From Piezodorus guildinii (lineage: Eukaryota; Arthropoda; Insecta; Hemiptera; Pentatomidae): 64,000 nt of DNA. The notes beneath the pieces were generated by a model. That model was not told the DNA's origin. It searched no databases and was given only the letters and a program-made list of their open reading frames with translations. Position numbers and translations under genes: made by a program. Location: the NCBI GenBank assembly GCA_023052935.1, contig CM041298.1:56518990-56582989 (forward strand), in the 5' to 3' direction. Position 1 is the first letter of the stretch, and the number at the start of each line of letters is the position of its first letter. Shown here piece by piece: positions 10,470 through 20,689 of the stretch.

Positions 10470-13400
10470 ATGGCCTATAACATTGCAGGTTTAAAAAATA
10501 AACAAAGTTTATTAAGTTTTTTGATTTTGTAAAAAGATATGATATTATTTTATTATTTGAAACGTTCATAGAGAAAAAAGATGTTGAATTGTGTCAGAAT
10601 CTACTCAATGATTTTAGTATTTTTGTAATTCCAGCTGTAAGACGTTTTAAGTATGGCAGGGCTTCCGGTGGGGCAATATATGGTTACAAAAAAACAAAAT
10701 TTACTTCGAGACAATGTTCATTTATTAATATACGCGATAACGTTATTTTAAAATTCTCTGAAAATAAAAACAATATTAATATTATTCCAGTATACCTCAA
10801 TGTAAATACTTGGAAAAAGGATTTCGATTCAATAACGGACTTTGTACAGCAAGGTAATTTACATAATATGGTAATAATAGGAGACATAAATGCCAGAATT
10901 TCTAACGCCCAAAAATTTAAAACAAATTTAATATATGATGCCAATAGTAAGTCAAATCGACAATCTAAAGACTTGTACATTAATTTAAAAGGGAGGTTGT
11001 GGATTGATTTTTGCGAAAATAATGACCTTATAATCCTCAACGGAAGAACTAAAGGCGATGAATTAGGTGAATTAACTTTTGTTGGAGCTATGGGCTCTTC
11101 GGTAATTGACCTTTGTTGTGTCAGTTCGAATTTAATAAATAAAATTGATAAATTTGAGGTTATTACAGAAATTTTCTCAGATCATTTGCCGGTGGCTGTA
11201 ACCATGAAAATCACTCATATTAATCGAAATGAGATCGTTTTGCCCTTACTCCCAAAATTATTTTGGTCAGATGATGAAAATAAATTTTTTAAGATTAAAT
11301 TAGAGGGGGAAATGTCGAATCTCAAAATTTTAGAGAATGTACCCGAAATATCCTTAGCTAAATTAAATAAATCTATTAAATTAGCAACTACAAAAAAATA
11401 TATAAACAATAGCGTTAACCTGCGAAAGAAACAAGAATGGTTTGACTGGAGTTGCTTACAGCTGAGAAAAAAATCAATTAAATTGTTAAGAATGTGTAAG
11501 AGGAACAATTCCGTTCTTTTAAGAAAATTATATTTAGAAAGTAATAGAACTTATAAGGCTCACTGCATATCCAAACGAAATGATTATCTTAAAAAACAAG
11601 TAGATAAATTAAGCCATATTAAAGATTCGCAACAATTTTGGAGTATTATAAAAATATTTAAGCAAAAAAAAATTTCTGGCAAATAAAGGTATTAGTCTTA
11701 AAAAATTTAAAACATACTTTCAAAGCTTATTATCAAGTAAAATTATCACCCCGCGTATAACAGATACTGGGATAATATATAAAGATGCTTTGTTAGATTC
11801 TGATTTCTCAATCTCTGAGCTAGAGATAGTCTTGAAAAATGCGGGAAACGGTAAAGCCCCGGGTATAAATCGTATTCCCTATGAATTCTATAAGAATGCC
11901 CCAAAAAGTTTCATAAGTAAGTTAATTAGAGTTTATAATGAAATATATAGTAATTCTCGAGTTCCTAATGATTTTAAAGACTCACTTATTTTCCCTTTGT
12001 ATAAGAAAGGGGATTCTAGTCAAGTGACCAACTATAGAGGAATATCCTTTATTAATGCCGATGCAAAACTGTTTACCGGATTATTATTAAACAGGCTGCA
12101 ACTCTGGCTTGAAGTGCACAATGTTCTTTCTGAATTCCAGGCGGGTTTTCGTAAAGGTTATTCAACAATAGATAATATTTTTAATCTAACTAATTTAATC
12201 AAACTAAAATTAGAAGAGGTGAACCGAATTTATTTGTTTTTTATCGACTTTAGAGCTGCTTTTGACTCCATTCCGAGAGATTTACTATTTTATAAGTTAC
12301 ATAAATGTGGCATATCCAACAAATTTGTTAATTTAATTAAATGCCTGTACGACAAAACGCGTGCGGCTGTTTGGGGTAATGAAGGAATGTCCGAGTTTTT
12401 TGACACACCAAGCGGTTTAAAACAAGGATGCCTTTTATCGCCAATCTTGTTTAGTATTTATATTAATGATTTGGTTGAAGAAATAGGAGGAGGTGTAAAA
12501 TTGGGAAATTTCAATGTAAATATGCAGATGTATGCTGATGATATTGTTTTGATTAGTGATGACCCCGTCAAATTACAAGTCATGATTAATAAATTGAGTG
12601 TATATTGCGATAGTTGGGGGCTAGAAGTTAATCTAGACAAATCCAAAATTATGATTTGCAAGAAAAGAGGTGGAAAGTGTAGGGGTAATTGGGAGTATAG
12701 TGGTAAACAAATTCAAGTTGTAGATAAATATAAATATTTAGGTGTCTACCTAACTCCTACTTTATCCTTTAACTACCATCTGAAAGAAAAACTATCTACT
12801 GCGAAATTGGGTATTAACAGTATTTGGCATAACGTTTTTAATAACAATAATATACCTGTCTCTGCTAAGTTTAAAGTATTCAATGCCGTATCGAGATCGA
12901 TCATGTGTTATGGCTCACAAGTTTGGGGTTTTGAAAAATTCGAGCACGTCGAAAAATTACAGAGATTCTTTATTAAAAAACTATTTTCGCTCCCAGAAAA
13001 TACGCCAAATTATATTTTCAATTTAGAATTCAATGTTTCAAATATTTACTTGCACACATTAAAATTACATTTAAAGTATGTTTTGAAAGTTTTAAAGCTG
13101 CCAGATTCAAGACTACCGAAAATTGTTGCAAAACAAATAATTAATAAAAAACTCTACTGGTTTCAATCATGGAAGTATTTGTGTGACAAATATGATATTA
13201 ATACGAATGTGAACAAAGATAATATCAACTCAATATGGGAAGCCAATATAGACAATATTATTAGTAATATAACTAAGGAAGAAGTATTAAATGCGGAATC
13301 GAATGCAAAACAAGGCTCGCATCATGGTCTATATCCTAAATTAAATTATAATTCAAGCAGGGGTTATATATATTCTATGCCATTTAATGATGCAAAATTA

Positions 13401-13691
13401 ATACTAAAAAGCCGCGCAGAATTATTAAATTTAAATTATAAACCGTTCAGAACTGATATTTGTCAACTATGCCCTCTTTGTAATTTAAAAGAAGTTGAAA
13501 ATGTTAAGCACCTAATTGCCATCTGCCCTATAGTAAAACCATATAGAATCAAATTTTTGAATGGTGCAACGTTAACAGATAGTGAAGTCATTAATCTTTT
13601 AAACGGCTCTAACTGGACTGTCCTAGTAAAGTTTTTAAGAGAAGCGTTACGTTATAGAGCTTTTTTAGTTCAAGAATTTAATTATAATTAA
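10470..13691 (+). pseudogene. LINE ORF2: endonuclease and reverse transcriptase, two frameshifts
   Basis: The endonuclease begins PIMAYNIAGLKNKQ (ATG at 10470-10472 if used), loses frame in a T run near 10520, and continues to 11686 with GDINARIS and SDHLPVAV. A second frameshift in an A run near 11670 precedes the reverse transcriptase, open to 13691. Its blocks are NGKAPGINRIP, YRGISFINADAKLFTGLL, FIDFRAAFDSIPRDL, SGLKQGCLLSPILF and the catalytic MYADDIVLIS. The C-terminus has CQLCPLCNLKEVENVKHLIAIC, a zinc-knuckle pattern (listed in two overlapping parts: CQLCPLC and CNLKEVENVKHLIAIC). Both lesions sit in homopolymers, so sequencing error is a possible alternative to true decay. Confidence 0.8.
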
Positions 13692-13953
13692 GAAGAAAAA
13701 AAAAAAAGAAAAGAAAAAGAAAGACATTTTGTTCAAAAATTTTACTTTCGATATTTAAATCAGTAATTCCTGTAGTTTATTAAAATTTACGTTTATGATT
13801 GGTATTTTCTTTACTGATCTGTTTATTAGTTTGATATGTGATAAGTATTCTTTATTTCAATTTATTTTATTTGCAACTCTGCTGACGGAGTAATCCAAAG
13901 CAAGAATGTTTTATTTTGTATTTATAGAAAAAAAAATGTATTATATTAATAAA

Positions 13954-13954
<1 letters not shown>

Positions 13955-13990
<36 letters not shown>
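13955..13990 (+). repeat. (ATT)n microsatellite at LINE 3' end
   Basis: About 12 ATT units directly after TATTAATAAAC, consistent with the tail of the LINE upstream. The SINE head at 14025-14095 on the minus strand would also end in this run, so it may serve both. Confidence 0.75.
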
Positions 13991-13991
<1 letters not shown>

Positions 13992-14024
13992 TACTCAAGA
14001 GTCCCTTTACAGCTGAAATAAATA

Positions 14025-14095
14025 GCGCACCGCAGGGAATCGAACCTGCGACCAGGAGTATAGTAGACTAGTGATCTACCCACAATACTACACTT
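14025..14095 (-). mobile_element. tRNA-like SINE head
   Basis: On the minus strand it reads GTGGGTAGATCACTAG (A-box-like) and then GGTCGCAGGTTCGATTCCC (strong B-box). There is no acceptor-stem complement for the 3' GGTGCGC end and the T-loop has one base too many, so it is not a functional tRNA gene. It is more likely the promoter head of a short SINE whose body runs to the (ATT)n at 13990. Confidence 0.6.
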
Positions 14096-14099
14096 CTCT

Positions 14100-14679
14100 C
14101 CCCCTTCATTCATCTATTGAAAATTATTTGTAAATAGCTCTTGGAATATCCACAAAACTTACTTTACACTATTTATTTTCCATTAGTTAGTAATAAGTAT
14201 TATAAACTTCCAAGACCAATTTCGATATAAGTTATATGGCTATTTAGATTTATATGAGAATATTTCTCTTTTTTTTTCCTTTAAGATTGTCTTCAGTATT
14301 GATTCAGTATGCTTAGATGAACAGCCGATCCAATTGGGTATTTCTCTCTTGTAGGAATATCAATATGCGTATATGTTTATGTAACTCCGATTCACTATTT
14401 TCACTCCTCATGGATTTTCGGTAACCCGCCGAGGCTTCTAAAAAGAAGATGGCAGCGAGACCTTTTGATTCAGAATATTTATCGAAGTGGTATCAATATG
14501 TAGATTCTCTGAATTTTTGTTTAATGTCTGTTCTATTTAAGCATATTTACTCGTTATCTTATGTAACACAGATGTAAATTTAATTAAAACATATTTAAGT
14601 CAGAATAGTTTTTAACGATTTTTTACATTCTGAGCTTACTAAAAACATGTGTACAGTATTGCTTCCCAATTAAGACGAT

Positions 14680-14684
<5 letters not shown>
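14100..14684. other. AT-rich spacer
   Basis: Nothing recognisable; no coding or repeat signal beyond AT richness. Confidence 0.5.

Positions 14685-14755
<71 letters not shown>
14685..14755. repeat. (TA)n microsatellite
   Basis: About 35 uninterrupted TA units that abut the LTR at 14756 directly. Confidence 0.95.
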
Positions 14756-14757
<2 letters not shown>

Positions 14758-14938
14758 TTAAGATAGACTGAACTCGTAGGACTAAAAAAGGGGGTTTAGG
14801 GCAAGTAATCACAACGACATCTAGAACTGAACTGTCTTTATTATCTTTGTACACTCCTATTTATAGTAGACTTATGTTTACATATTAGAATTATCTTACA
14901 CTAGTAGAATTATCTTAAGATAAAGGGCTTATTAACAA
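14756..14938 (-). repeat. 3' LTR of the gypsy element
   Basis: Matches 19963-20147 nearly throughout. In sense direction it starts TGTTAATAAGCCC and ends CTTAACT. TATAAATA (plus 14859-14866) is a likely TATA box and AATAAAG (plus 14837-14843) a likely polyadenylation signal. Confidence 0.95.
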
Positions 14939-14952
14939 CTATATACATCTAA

Positions 14953-14964
14953 CTCCCTCCCTCC
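14953..14964 (-). other. polypurine tract candidate
   Basis: In sense direction GGAGGGAGGGAG, 14 bases before the 3' LTR. Its type fits the primer of plus-strand DNA synthesis; the gap to the LTR is larger than usual. Confidence 0.5.
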
Positions 14965-15229
14965 AGTTCCTTCGCAAGGAGGAACTAACTAAAACAAAAA
15001 GACTTCAGTATATGATAAGTTACATAGTTTCTTAGAATTAACAGAAAAATAAAATAATTTCACACAACACACCAAGGTTGACCTGAAAAGAGAACATATA
15101 TCGAAACGAAATTAACTAAGTAACTTAAAAATGATCTTACAAGGGATACATAGAAGAAATGTATTAAAAGAAGACTAAAAAAACAAACAAAACAAAACAG
15201 GTAAACTGGAAAGGAAAGAATGACGATGG

Positions 15230-16266
15230 TTAATGTGGTGATGTCTCCTCCTGAGCGCCGCTGTCCGGCTCGAGTTGGTCCATGATATGGGGCACCCGAA
15301 GTTCCTCGAGGTGTACCGTGCGTGAACGAAAGGGGTGGTTCACGTCCTTAATGGTAAACAGATTGTTCTCCCGTATGGTGGTAATTTTGTAGGGCCCCTC
15401 GTATCGCGCGGCCGTCTTATTTCTTGCGGTCCTCAACCGCCGGTACACGATAGTGCCCAATGCCAAAGGACCCCTCCGATATACTACCGGACGATTATTG
15501 GCTTTATCCACGCGCGTCAGCTTGTCTCGGATTAATTTTTCGCGGACCGTCACCCACGTCTTCCTCCGTTCTGTCCTCGCCGCACACAGTATGGCTTTCA
15601 ATTCTCCCTGATTAATGGTGAGAAGATCACCTCTATCGCGTCGCCTCTGTCCAAATACATTTCTACCGGGGACAAACCCGTTGCTGAATGGATGGTGTTA
15701 TTATATGCGATCACCGCTCGAGGCATGGCGTCATACGGTTCGATATTACGGCCCAGCTTGAGTAAGCGAAGGTGTTCCCCTAACGTATTGTGGAGTCGCT
15801 CGACAGCCCCTCTACCCTTAATGTGGTGAGGTGCATTCCAATGCCACGTGATCCCCAGCACTCTGCTTTCCTCGCGAATTAGGGCGTTATCAAACTCTTT
15901 CCCGCAATCGGAAATGATTTTGTCGGGCACGCCGTAGGTCGCGCACCATTGCAAGACTGCTTCCCATACCGCCGACGGTGTTTTCTTCTCGATGGGATAA
16001 GCCATCGCGAGTTTACTGAACGGGTCGATTGTCGTTAGCCACGATTGTCCCTCATTGGAGTAAATATCGACTTGGACGGACGTCAGTGGTTCCATATCGG
16101 TAGGTGTGGCGGTCTGAGCCGCGACCGGAGGTTTGCGGTCATATTTGGCTCGTTGACAGATTTCGCATCGCGCTATGCAATCGCGCACTGTACGATCGAT
16201 AGCTTTCCAGTAGTAGAGCCGTTTTAGAGCTCGCGTGGTTTCCTCTATTCCGCGATGATTCGTTTA
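15230..16266 (-). pseudogene. gypsy integrase domain of pol
   Basis: Integrase inserts the cDNA into the genome. The zinc-binding part has HHIG and NHRG before CEICQRAKYD. The catalytic core shows D in VQVDIYS, D in IISDCGKEFD and E in GRGAVERLHNTL. The C-terminal region has GPYKI, the GPY/F module, then a chromo-like basic end without a clear chromodomain. A TAA stop (plus 16264-16266) separates the zinc finger from RNase H in an otherwise continuous frame. A frameshift near 15600 splits the C-terminal module from the core. Both lesions would prevent a full polyprotein. Confidence 0.9.
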
Positions 16267-17493
16267 GCCGATGTGATGATCGTGAACGAGCCGCTGTTGG
16301 ACAACGGTGTCAGTAACCGTCTCGACCTCGCGGAGACACCGGACAAGCGAATACCCCACTCCTACACGCTCCTGTCTCCATAACCTTTTCAGTTTATCGG
16401 CGATTACCTTATTCCCAACGTATACGTAGCAAGTTCGGCTAGGATTACTAAATTCGTTAAATATACGTTCTAACTCGTTTTCATCGATGGTGACGGGTGT
16501 ACGGACCGATATAATGGAAAGGCCCTCATATGTGCTCGCTCGCGTCTCCGTTCCAGCGGCTTGTTTCGATTTTATAATAACCTGCAGCTTTTTATCGTTG
16601 ATAATCTGGTCGACTTCGGGTAACTCCGCAGGCCTGTCGACCGGAACATCGTTGTCGTCCGAGTCACGCTGGATCAATGGAATCTCGGGCCCGTTCTCCG
16701 CCCAGTCACGCAAGTATTGTAGCGCAAACGGCTCTGCGTTATTATCCTCTTCGCCTATCGCATTGACTAACAGGTCTCGAGACAACCAATCAGCGACTGC
16801 GTTCTCGACTCCCTTCTTATGCACCGTGTGGAAATTATAGGCTGCTAACCGTTCCTTCCATCGTGCCACTCGCGCCGAGGATTCCTTGAGCGTACCAAGA
16901 GATAGTAGGGGTTTGTGGTCGGTGCATAGCTCGAACCTTCTCCCGTAGACGTAGGGCCGGAAATATTCGACCGCCCATACTACCGCCAACAATTCGCGTT
17001 CTATCGCGCTATATCTTCTTTCTGCGTCGTTTAATTTCCTGCCGGCATACGCTATTGGTTTCTCTCCCTCCTCGAAATTTCGCGACAAAACGGAACCGAT
17101 AGCGACCTCACTTGCATCTGTTGTGATGCAAAAAGTGCGCTGAAAATCGGGGAATGCCAGTAGCGGTCTCGTTGTTAGTATGTCCCGGCATTTTTCAATA
17201 CTCCGTAGTTGTTCGGGTCCGAGGTAAAAGCGTTTCCCCTTCCTTAGCATATCGGTCAGAGGATGCGTTAATTCGGCTATACCGGGTATAAATCTACGAT
17301 AATAGTTGACCATCCCTAAAAACCGTCTAAGACCGCGTGTGTTCTTCGGTAATGGTGCTTCTAGGATGGCTCTTACTCGATCATGGTCTGGCTGGACCCC
17401 GTCATGCGAAACCACGTGACCCAAAAACCGAATCTCGCGTAATCCGAACTTTGATTTTTCGAGATAGTTTAGGCCGAATTCTCGATCGATCAA
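16264..17493 (-). pseudogene. gypsy reverse transcriptase thumb and RNase H
   Basis: The segment starts in the RT connection (FLGHVVSHDGVQPD, RRFLGMVNYYRRFIPG) and continues through RNase H: ITTDASEVAIGSVL, ERELLAVVWAVEYF, CTDHKPLLSL and VADWLSRDLL. RNase H removes template RNA during cDNA synthesis. It is the longest intact stretch of pol. It overlaps the previous fragment in another frame because of a frameshift near 17480-17490. It ends at the TAA described for integrase. Confidence 0.9.
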
Positions 17494-18148
17494 AAACGCG
17501 TTTCAAATGGTTGATATGTTCTTCTTCGGTCCTGCTAAAAACTATTAAGTCGTCCATATAAACCTGCGAAAAATCCTCGTCCAATCCCCGCTGGAGCTCG
17601 TCCATAAGTCTCTGGAAGGTTAGAGGCGCACCCTTCAGCCCGAATGGCATTCTAACGAATTCGAAATGGCCCCGTTCCCACGAAAACGCGGTCTTGCCGA
17701 TATTTTCCTCGACCATTTTAACTGGTGATAGCCGCTTTTGAGATCGAGAGTGCTAAAGAACGTTGCCCCCGATAGCCGATCTAGTATATCTTCGACGCGA
17801 GGTAGAGGGTACCGTTCGTCCTTCGTCGCTTCATTGAGTTTCCGGTAGTCAACTACCACCCGATATTGTTTCGAGCCGCCGTCCCGCTCGCCTTGCCTCT
17901 TCTCTACCACCCACAACGGACTATTGAACGGGGAATTGCCATGTCTTATAATACCTTGCTTCAGGAGTCCGCCCAATTGTTCACGAATGATATCCCGCAT
18001 GGCTTGAGGGTAACGCCGGTCCTTCACGTAAACCGGTGTTTCCGATTTGAGGTGTATCCGATGGACAGTCCTCCCCGTTGTTGGTAAAACTTCATTTTCC
18101 CGGTAAAATAAATCGATGTTGTCCTTGACTAACTGTGTTATGGTCCCT
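17402..18148 (-). pseudogene. gypsy reverse transcriptase fingers and palm, frameshifted
   Basis: The frame opened near 18148 gives RRYPQAMRDIIREQL, GIIRHGNSPFNSPLWVV, YRVVVDYRKLNEATK and FFSTLDLKSGYHQ, the N-terminal RT blocks. A frameshift near 17720 then leads to RMPFGLKGAPLTFQRLMD and the catalytic VYMDDLIVFS. The join with protease near 18140 is also shifted by one base. The catalytic YMDD and LDLKSGY are both intact at residue level. Confidence 0.9.
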
Positions 18149-18632
18149 CTTCCGCATTGTACTGTCCCGATAGCGATACCTCATTATCTGCTGCCGTCAT
18201 GGCCCGAAAGTTCTGCCGACCTATCACGTACTCCCAGGTATTGTGCCTAACTTCCAATTTCAGTCCTACCCGTTGTAGCACATCGCACCCTATAATGAGC
18301 TCGTATCCCGGCATAAGCTCCTCGATGACGTGGATCCTTATACGAATATTTCGCCCCGTTAGCTCCTTGAGATTTAGCAGAGTCTCCCCTAAAGTTCGGT
18401 ATTTTCCGCTAACCGTTGTGATCGCGCAGTCGCATTGTCTACGCAGTTCCCAGATACCCAATCTTTTAGCTCCCTGCCTACTGATCAACGAATTTGTGCT
18501 CCCCGAATCTATCAAGAATTTGACCCCTGATTCCTCCAGTCTCGCCACGGGCAACCGATACCATTTTCCTTTCCGCGCACTGTTGTTGCTGATCAACACG
18601 CCCCCCTGGTTGCCCCACCCATTATCGCGTCC
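18138..18632 (-). pseudogene. gypsy aspartic protease
   Basis: The active-site motif is FLIDSGSTNSLIS, a retroviral-type DSG triad, with a hydrophobic ELIIGCDVLQRVGL block near the C-terminus that fits the family's IIGxD segment. This enzyme cuts the gag-pol polyprotein. It lies in the same frame as gag, separated from it by one TGA codon (18633-18635), and ends in a stop at 18138-18140 caused by a shift relative to the RT frame. Confidence 0.85.
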
Positions 18633-19862
18633 TCAATCTGAATGCGGACGCCGCGCCGCGACTTCCGCCCCGGATGGGCCTCCCCTCCAGGGAACCCCTC
18701 TACTCACCTCATTTCGCCTCGTAGCCGAACCGCTGCGCTCAGACGAGACACTCTCCTCTCCTGATGACTCTTCGCTGGCATATCGGCCGCTGCTCCTCCT
18801 CCCTCCGGCTCTTCTGCTGCTCCAGTCCTGAAGATTAACCTCCATCGGTTCCGGCTGCTGCTCTCTCCTACTCGAACGGGGATTGCGCCTCGGACACTCT
18901 CTCGCTACGTGGCCTCGTCTTCCGCACTCGTAGCATCGCGTGAGGTTACATTGAGCTGCCACGTGGCCCGTTTTGTTACATTCGTAACACCGCTTTTCGC
19001 CGCGCCGTCTCCTATCATCTGTGCCTCTCATCTGCCTTCTGTCGTTTGGCCCTCTTCTGTCGGGTCCTCTGCCACTCGTATTACGCCTGGGTGGGCTCCG
19101 TAGCCTTCTCCTGGGTGACCTCACCTCCGTCCATTCTGCCTCCGGTCTCTCGAATCGTGCCTCGTTGCGTTCCTGAGCGTCGACGAGGTCGTGGGCACAT
19201 TCGACGAAATCCCTGTCCCTAGGGAGAGAACCAGGCCTGTCAGTATAGTGGTTCAATTGGACCTTCAATATGCCCCTTACGAATTCCATCTTTTGGGCCC
19301 CCTCTGCTGGCCCGAAGGTCTCCACCATCTTTTCTCCCAGTCTATTGTATAGCACCAGGAGTTTTTTGGCGAATTCGCCCTCAGATTGGTCTGGGGTCCT
19401 CCGCTCCTTCAGAAGGTAAAATACATCCTCTTCGGGGGTCCATCTACCCCCACCGTACAGCTTCTTCAGCCTTATTTTCAACGTATCCCAGGTTTGGGAC
19501 AAGTCGCCCTGGATCGTATTTAGCACCCTCCTAGAAATTCGGCCTACTAGCGAAGTTTCCAGAAGTTTTGCGTCTGGTTCTGATAACACGCCGCTTTCTT
19601 GGCGTGCTAGTATCAAACTCTTGATCTGGTCCCCGCCCTTAATAAAATGTTCTAGATCACCTATAACTCCGCCGAAAGGTTCTAGCTGGCTAATTACTTC
19701 GTGAATGAACGCGGAGTTCTGAGTTCGTATTTTAGCAAGTTCCAGCTGCGTCGTCTCATTTGCCTTGGTAAGTTGGGCCTCCAGTTTTGATCAGTCGACC
19801 GATGCCTGCGCCAGCCTGTATTCCAGCTGCTTCTTCTCTTCATCAATTTGCGGGTCGACCAT
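18633..19862 (-). pseudogene. gypsy gag with two CCHC zinc knuckles, one early stop
   Basis: Gag is the capsid and RNA-packaging protein. The first ATG is at 19860-19862. After 23 codons a TGA (19791-19793) interrupts, then the frame is open to the TGA at 18633-18635. Capsid-like features include a helical central region (LVGRISRRVLNTIQGDLSQ). The C-terminal half is Arg-rich and carries CYECNKTGHVAAQC and CYECGRRGHVARECPR. The end is Ser/Arg-rich. The early stop looks like a CGA-to-TGA change and is probably a lesion. Confidence 0.85.
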
Positions 19863-19944
19863 CTTCTGACCGTATCGCGGGAATAGTGCTAATTTCTAAA
19901 ATCGTCACTGTATAAGTTTCGCGAATTTAGAAGTTATCAAGTGA

Positions 19945-19963
19945 TTCCCGGGTTTCGGCACCA
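19945..19963 (-). other. primer binding site of the gypsy element
   Basis: In sense direction TGGTGCCGAAACCCGGGAA directly follows the 5' LTR and overlaps its last T. The TGG start fits pairing with a tRNA CCA end. I do not name the tRNA. Confidence 0.8.
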
Positions 19964-20147
19964 GTTAAGATAGACTGAACTCGTAGGACTAAAAAAAGGG
20001 GGTTTAGGGCAAGTAATCACAACGACATCTAGAACTGAACTGTCTTTATTATCTTTGTACACTCCTATTTATAGTAGACTTATGTTTACGTATTAGAATT
20101 ATCTTACACTAGTAGAATTATCTTAAGACTAAAGGGCTTATTAACAA
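19963..20147 (-). repeat. 5' LTR of the gypsy element
   Basis: Pairs with 14756-14938. It differs by one extra A in an A run, one A/G change and a small change near AAGACTAAAG. Confidence 0.95.
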
Positions 20148-20362
20148 GGCTAGCCAGTGCCCTGTGTTAGCCTGAGTGGTGTGCCGGTGCTCAATGAAAT
20201 TCTTTGTTGCAGTGTTGAAAAGGATCCTATGTGTATTCATGGACGGAGGATCGAAACGTCAAAATAAAGAAAATTAAGAAGGAGTATTAGTTTAATGACC
20301 CAAAACCCGAATTATTTAAAACAAAATTATAATATAAAAAAAGGGTCGATGAATTAATTTCT

Positions 20363-20364
<2 letters not shown>

Positions 20365-20424
<60 letters not shown>

Positions 20425-20433
20425 ATATATATA
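20365..20433. repeat. (TA)n microsatellite, target of the Tc1 element
   Basis: A long TA run with one TATTATA interruption. The Tc1 element inserted at its right edge; TATATATA resumes after 22013. Confidence 0.9.
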
Positions 20434-20459
20434 AACTGCTGTGCAAAAATATTGCATCA
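20434..20459 (+). repeat. left terminal inverted repeat of Tc1 element
   Basis: 26 bases identical to the reverse complement of 21988-22013, starting right after a TA. Confidence 0.95.
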
Positions 20460-20689
20460 CTTCGATATTTTTTAATATCTCATAAAACATTACCTCAATG
20501 CTTTCTTTTCTGGCGATTTTATTTAATAAGACTGTTGTGAAGTATGTATAAAACAAATTTATAGCATTAAAAATTATCTGGGAAGGGATAAATAAAAACA
20601 AACAAACAAATAAATGAAAATGTCTCTTTATTGACATAAGAAAAAAAGAGAAAAAAATGTAAAAACATTTAAATGTGGTTAACAATCTT

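Larger units (their letters stand above)
9600..13990 (+). mobile_element. two-ORF LINE of unassigned clade, near full length
   Basis: ORF1 (9629-10426), an overlapping ORF2 (10470-13691) and a 3'UTR ending in a (ATT)n tail (13955-13990). The coiled-coil ORF1, the AP endonuclease, the reverse transcriptase and a C-terminal CxxC-type zinc motif define an APE-type LINE. The 5' boundary is approximate, lying between the SINE-A head and the ORF1 start. I cannot assign the clade without a tree. The element is more AT-rich than the Jockey copies. Confidence 0.8.
14756..20147 (-). mobile_element. Ty3/gypsy LTR retrotransposon, full length, inactivated
   Basis: Two LTRs of 183 and 185 bp flank gag, protease, reverse transcriptase, RNase H and integrase in that order on the minus strand. 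Integrase lying after RNase H marks the Ty3/gypsy group. The internal part is far richer in GC and CpG than its surroundings. No env-like frame is present. Coding capacity is broken by several stops and frameshifts, although the LTRs differ at only about three or four places, so the insertion is not ancient. The flanks (TATATA at left, AGGCTA at right) show no target duplication. Confidence 0.95.

Noticed and set aside
14025..14095. Functional tRNA gene
   Set aside because: Strong B-box, but no acceptor stem and an abnormal T-loop; a SINE head fits better.
14639..14854. Open frame reading through (TA)n
   Set aside because: Mostly a YIYIYI repeat plus antisense LTR sequence.
18157..18831. 224-residue plus-strand frame
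   Set aside because: Antisense of the gypsy gag/protease region, open because of its GC-rich composition; no motif.
14756..20147. Endogenous retrovirus with env (errantivirus)
   Set aside because: No third frame with a signal peptide or transmembrane segment lies between integrase and the 3' LTR.
20200..20260. Hammerhead-like GGATCGAAACGTC
   Set aside because: GAAACGTC is present, but no CUGANGA lies at the right distance upstream.
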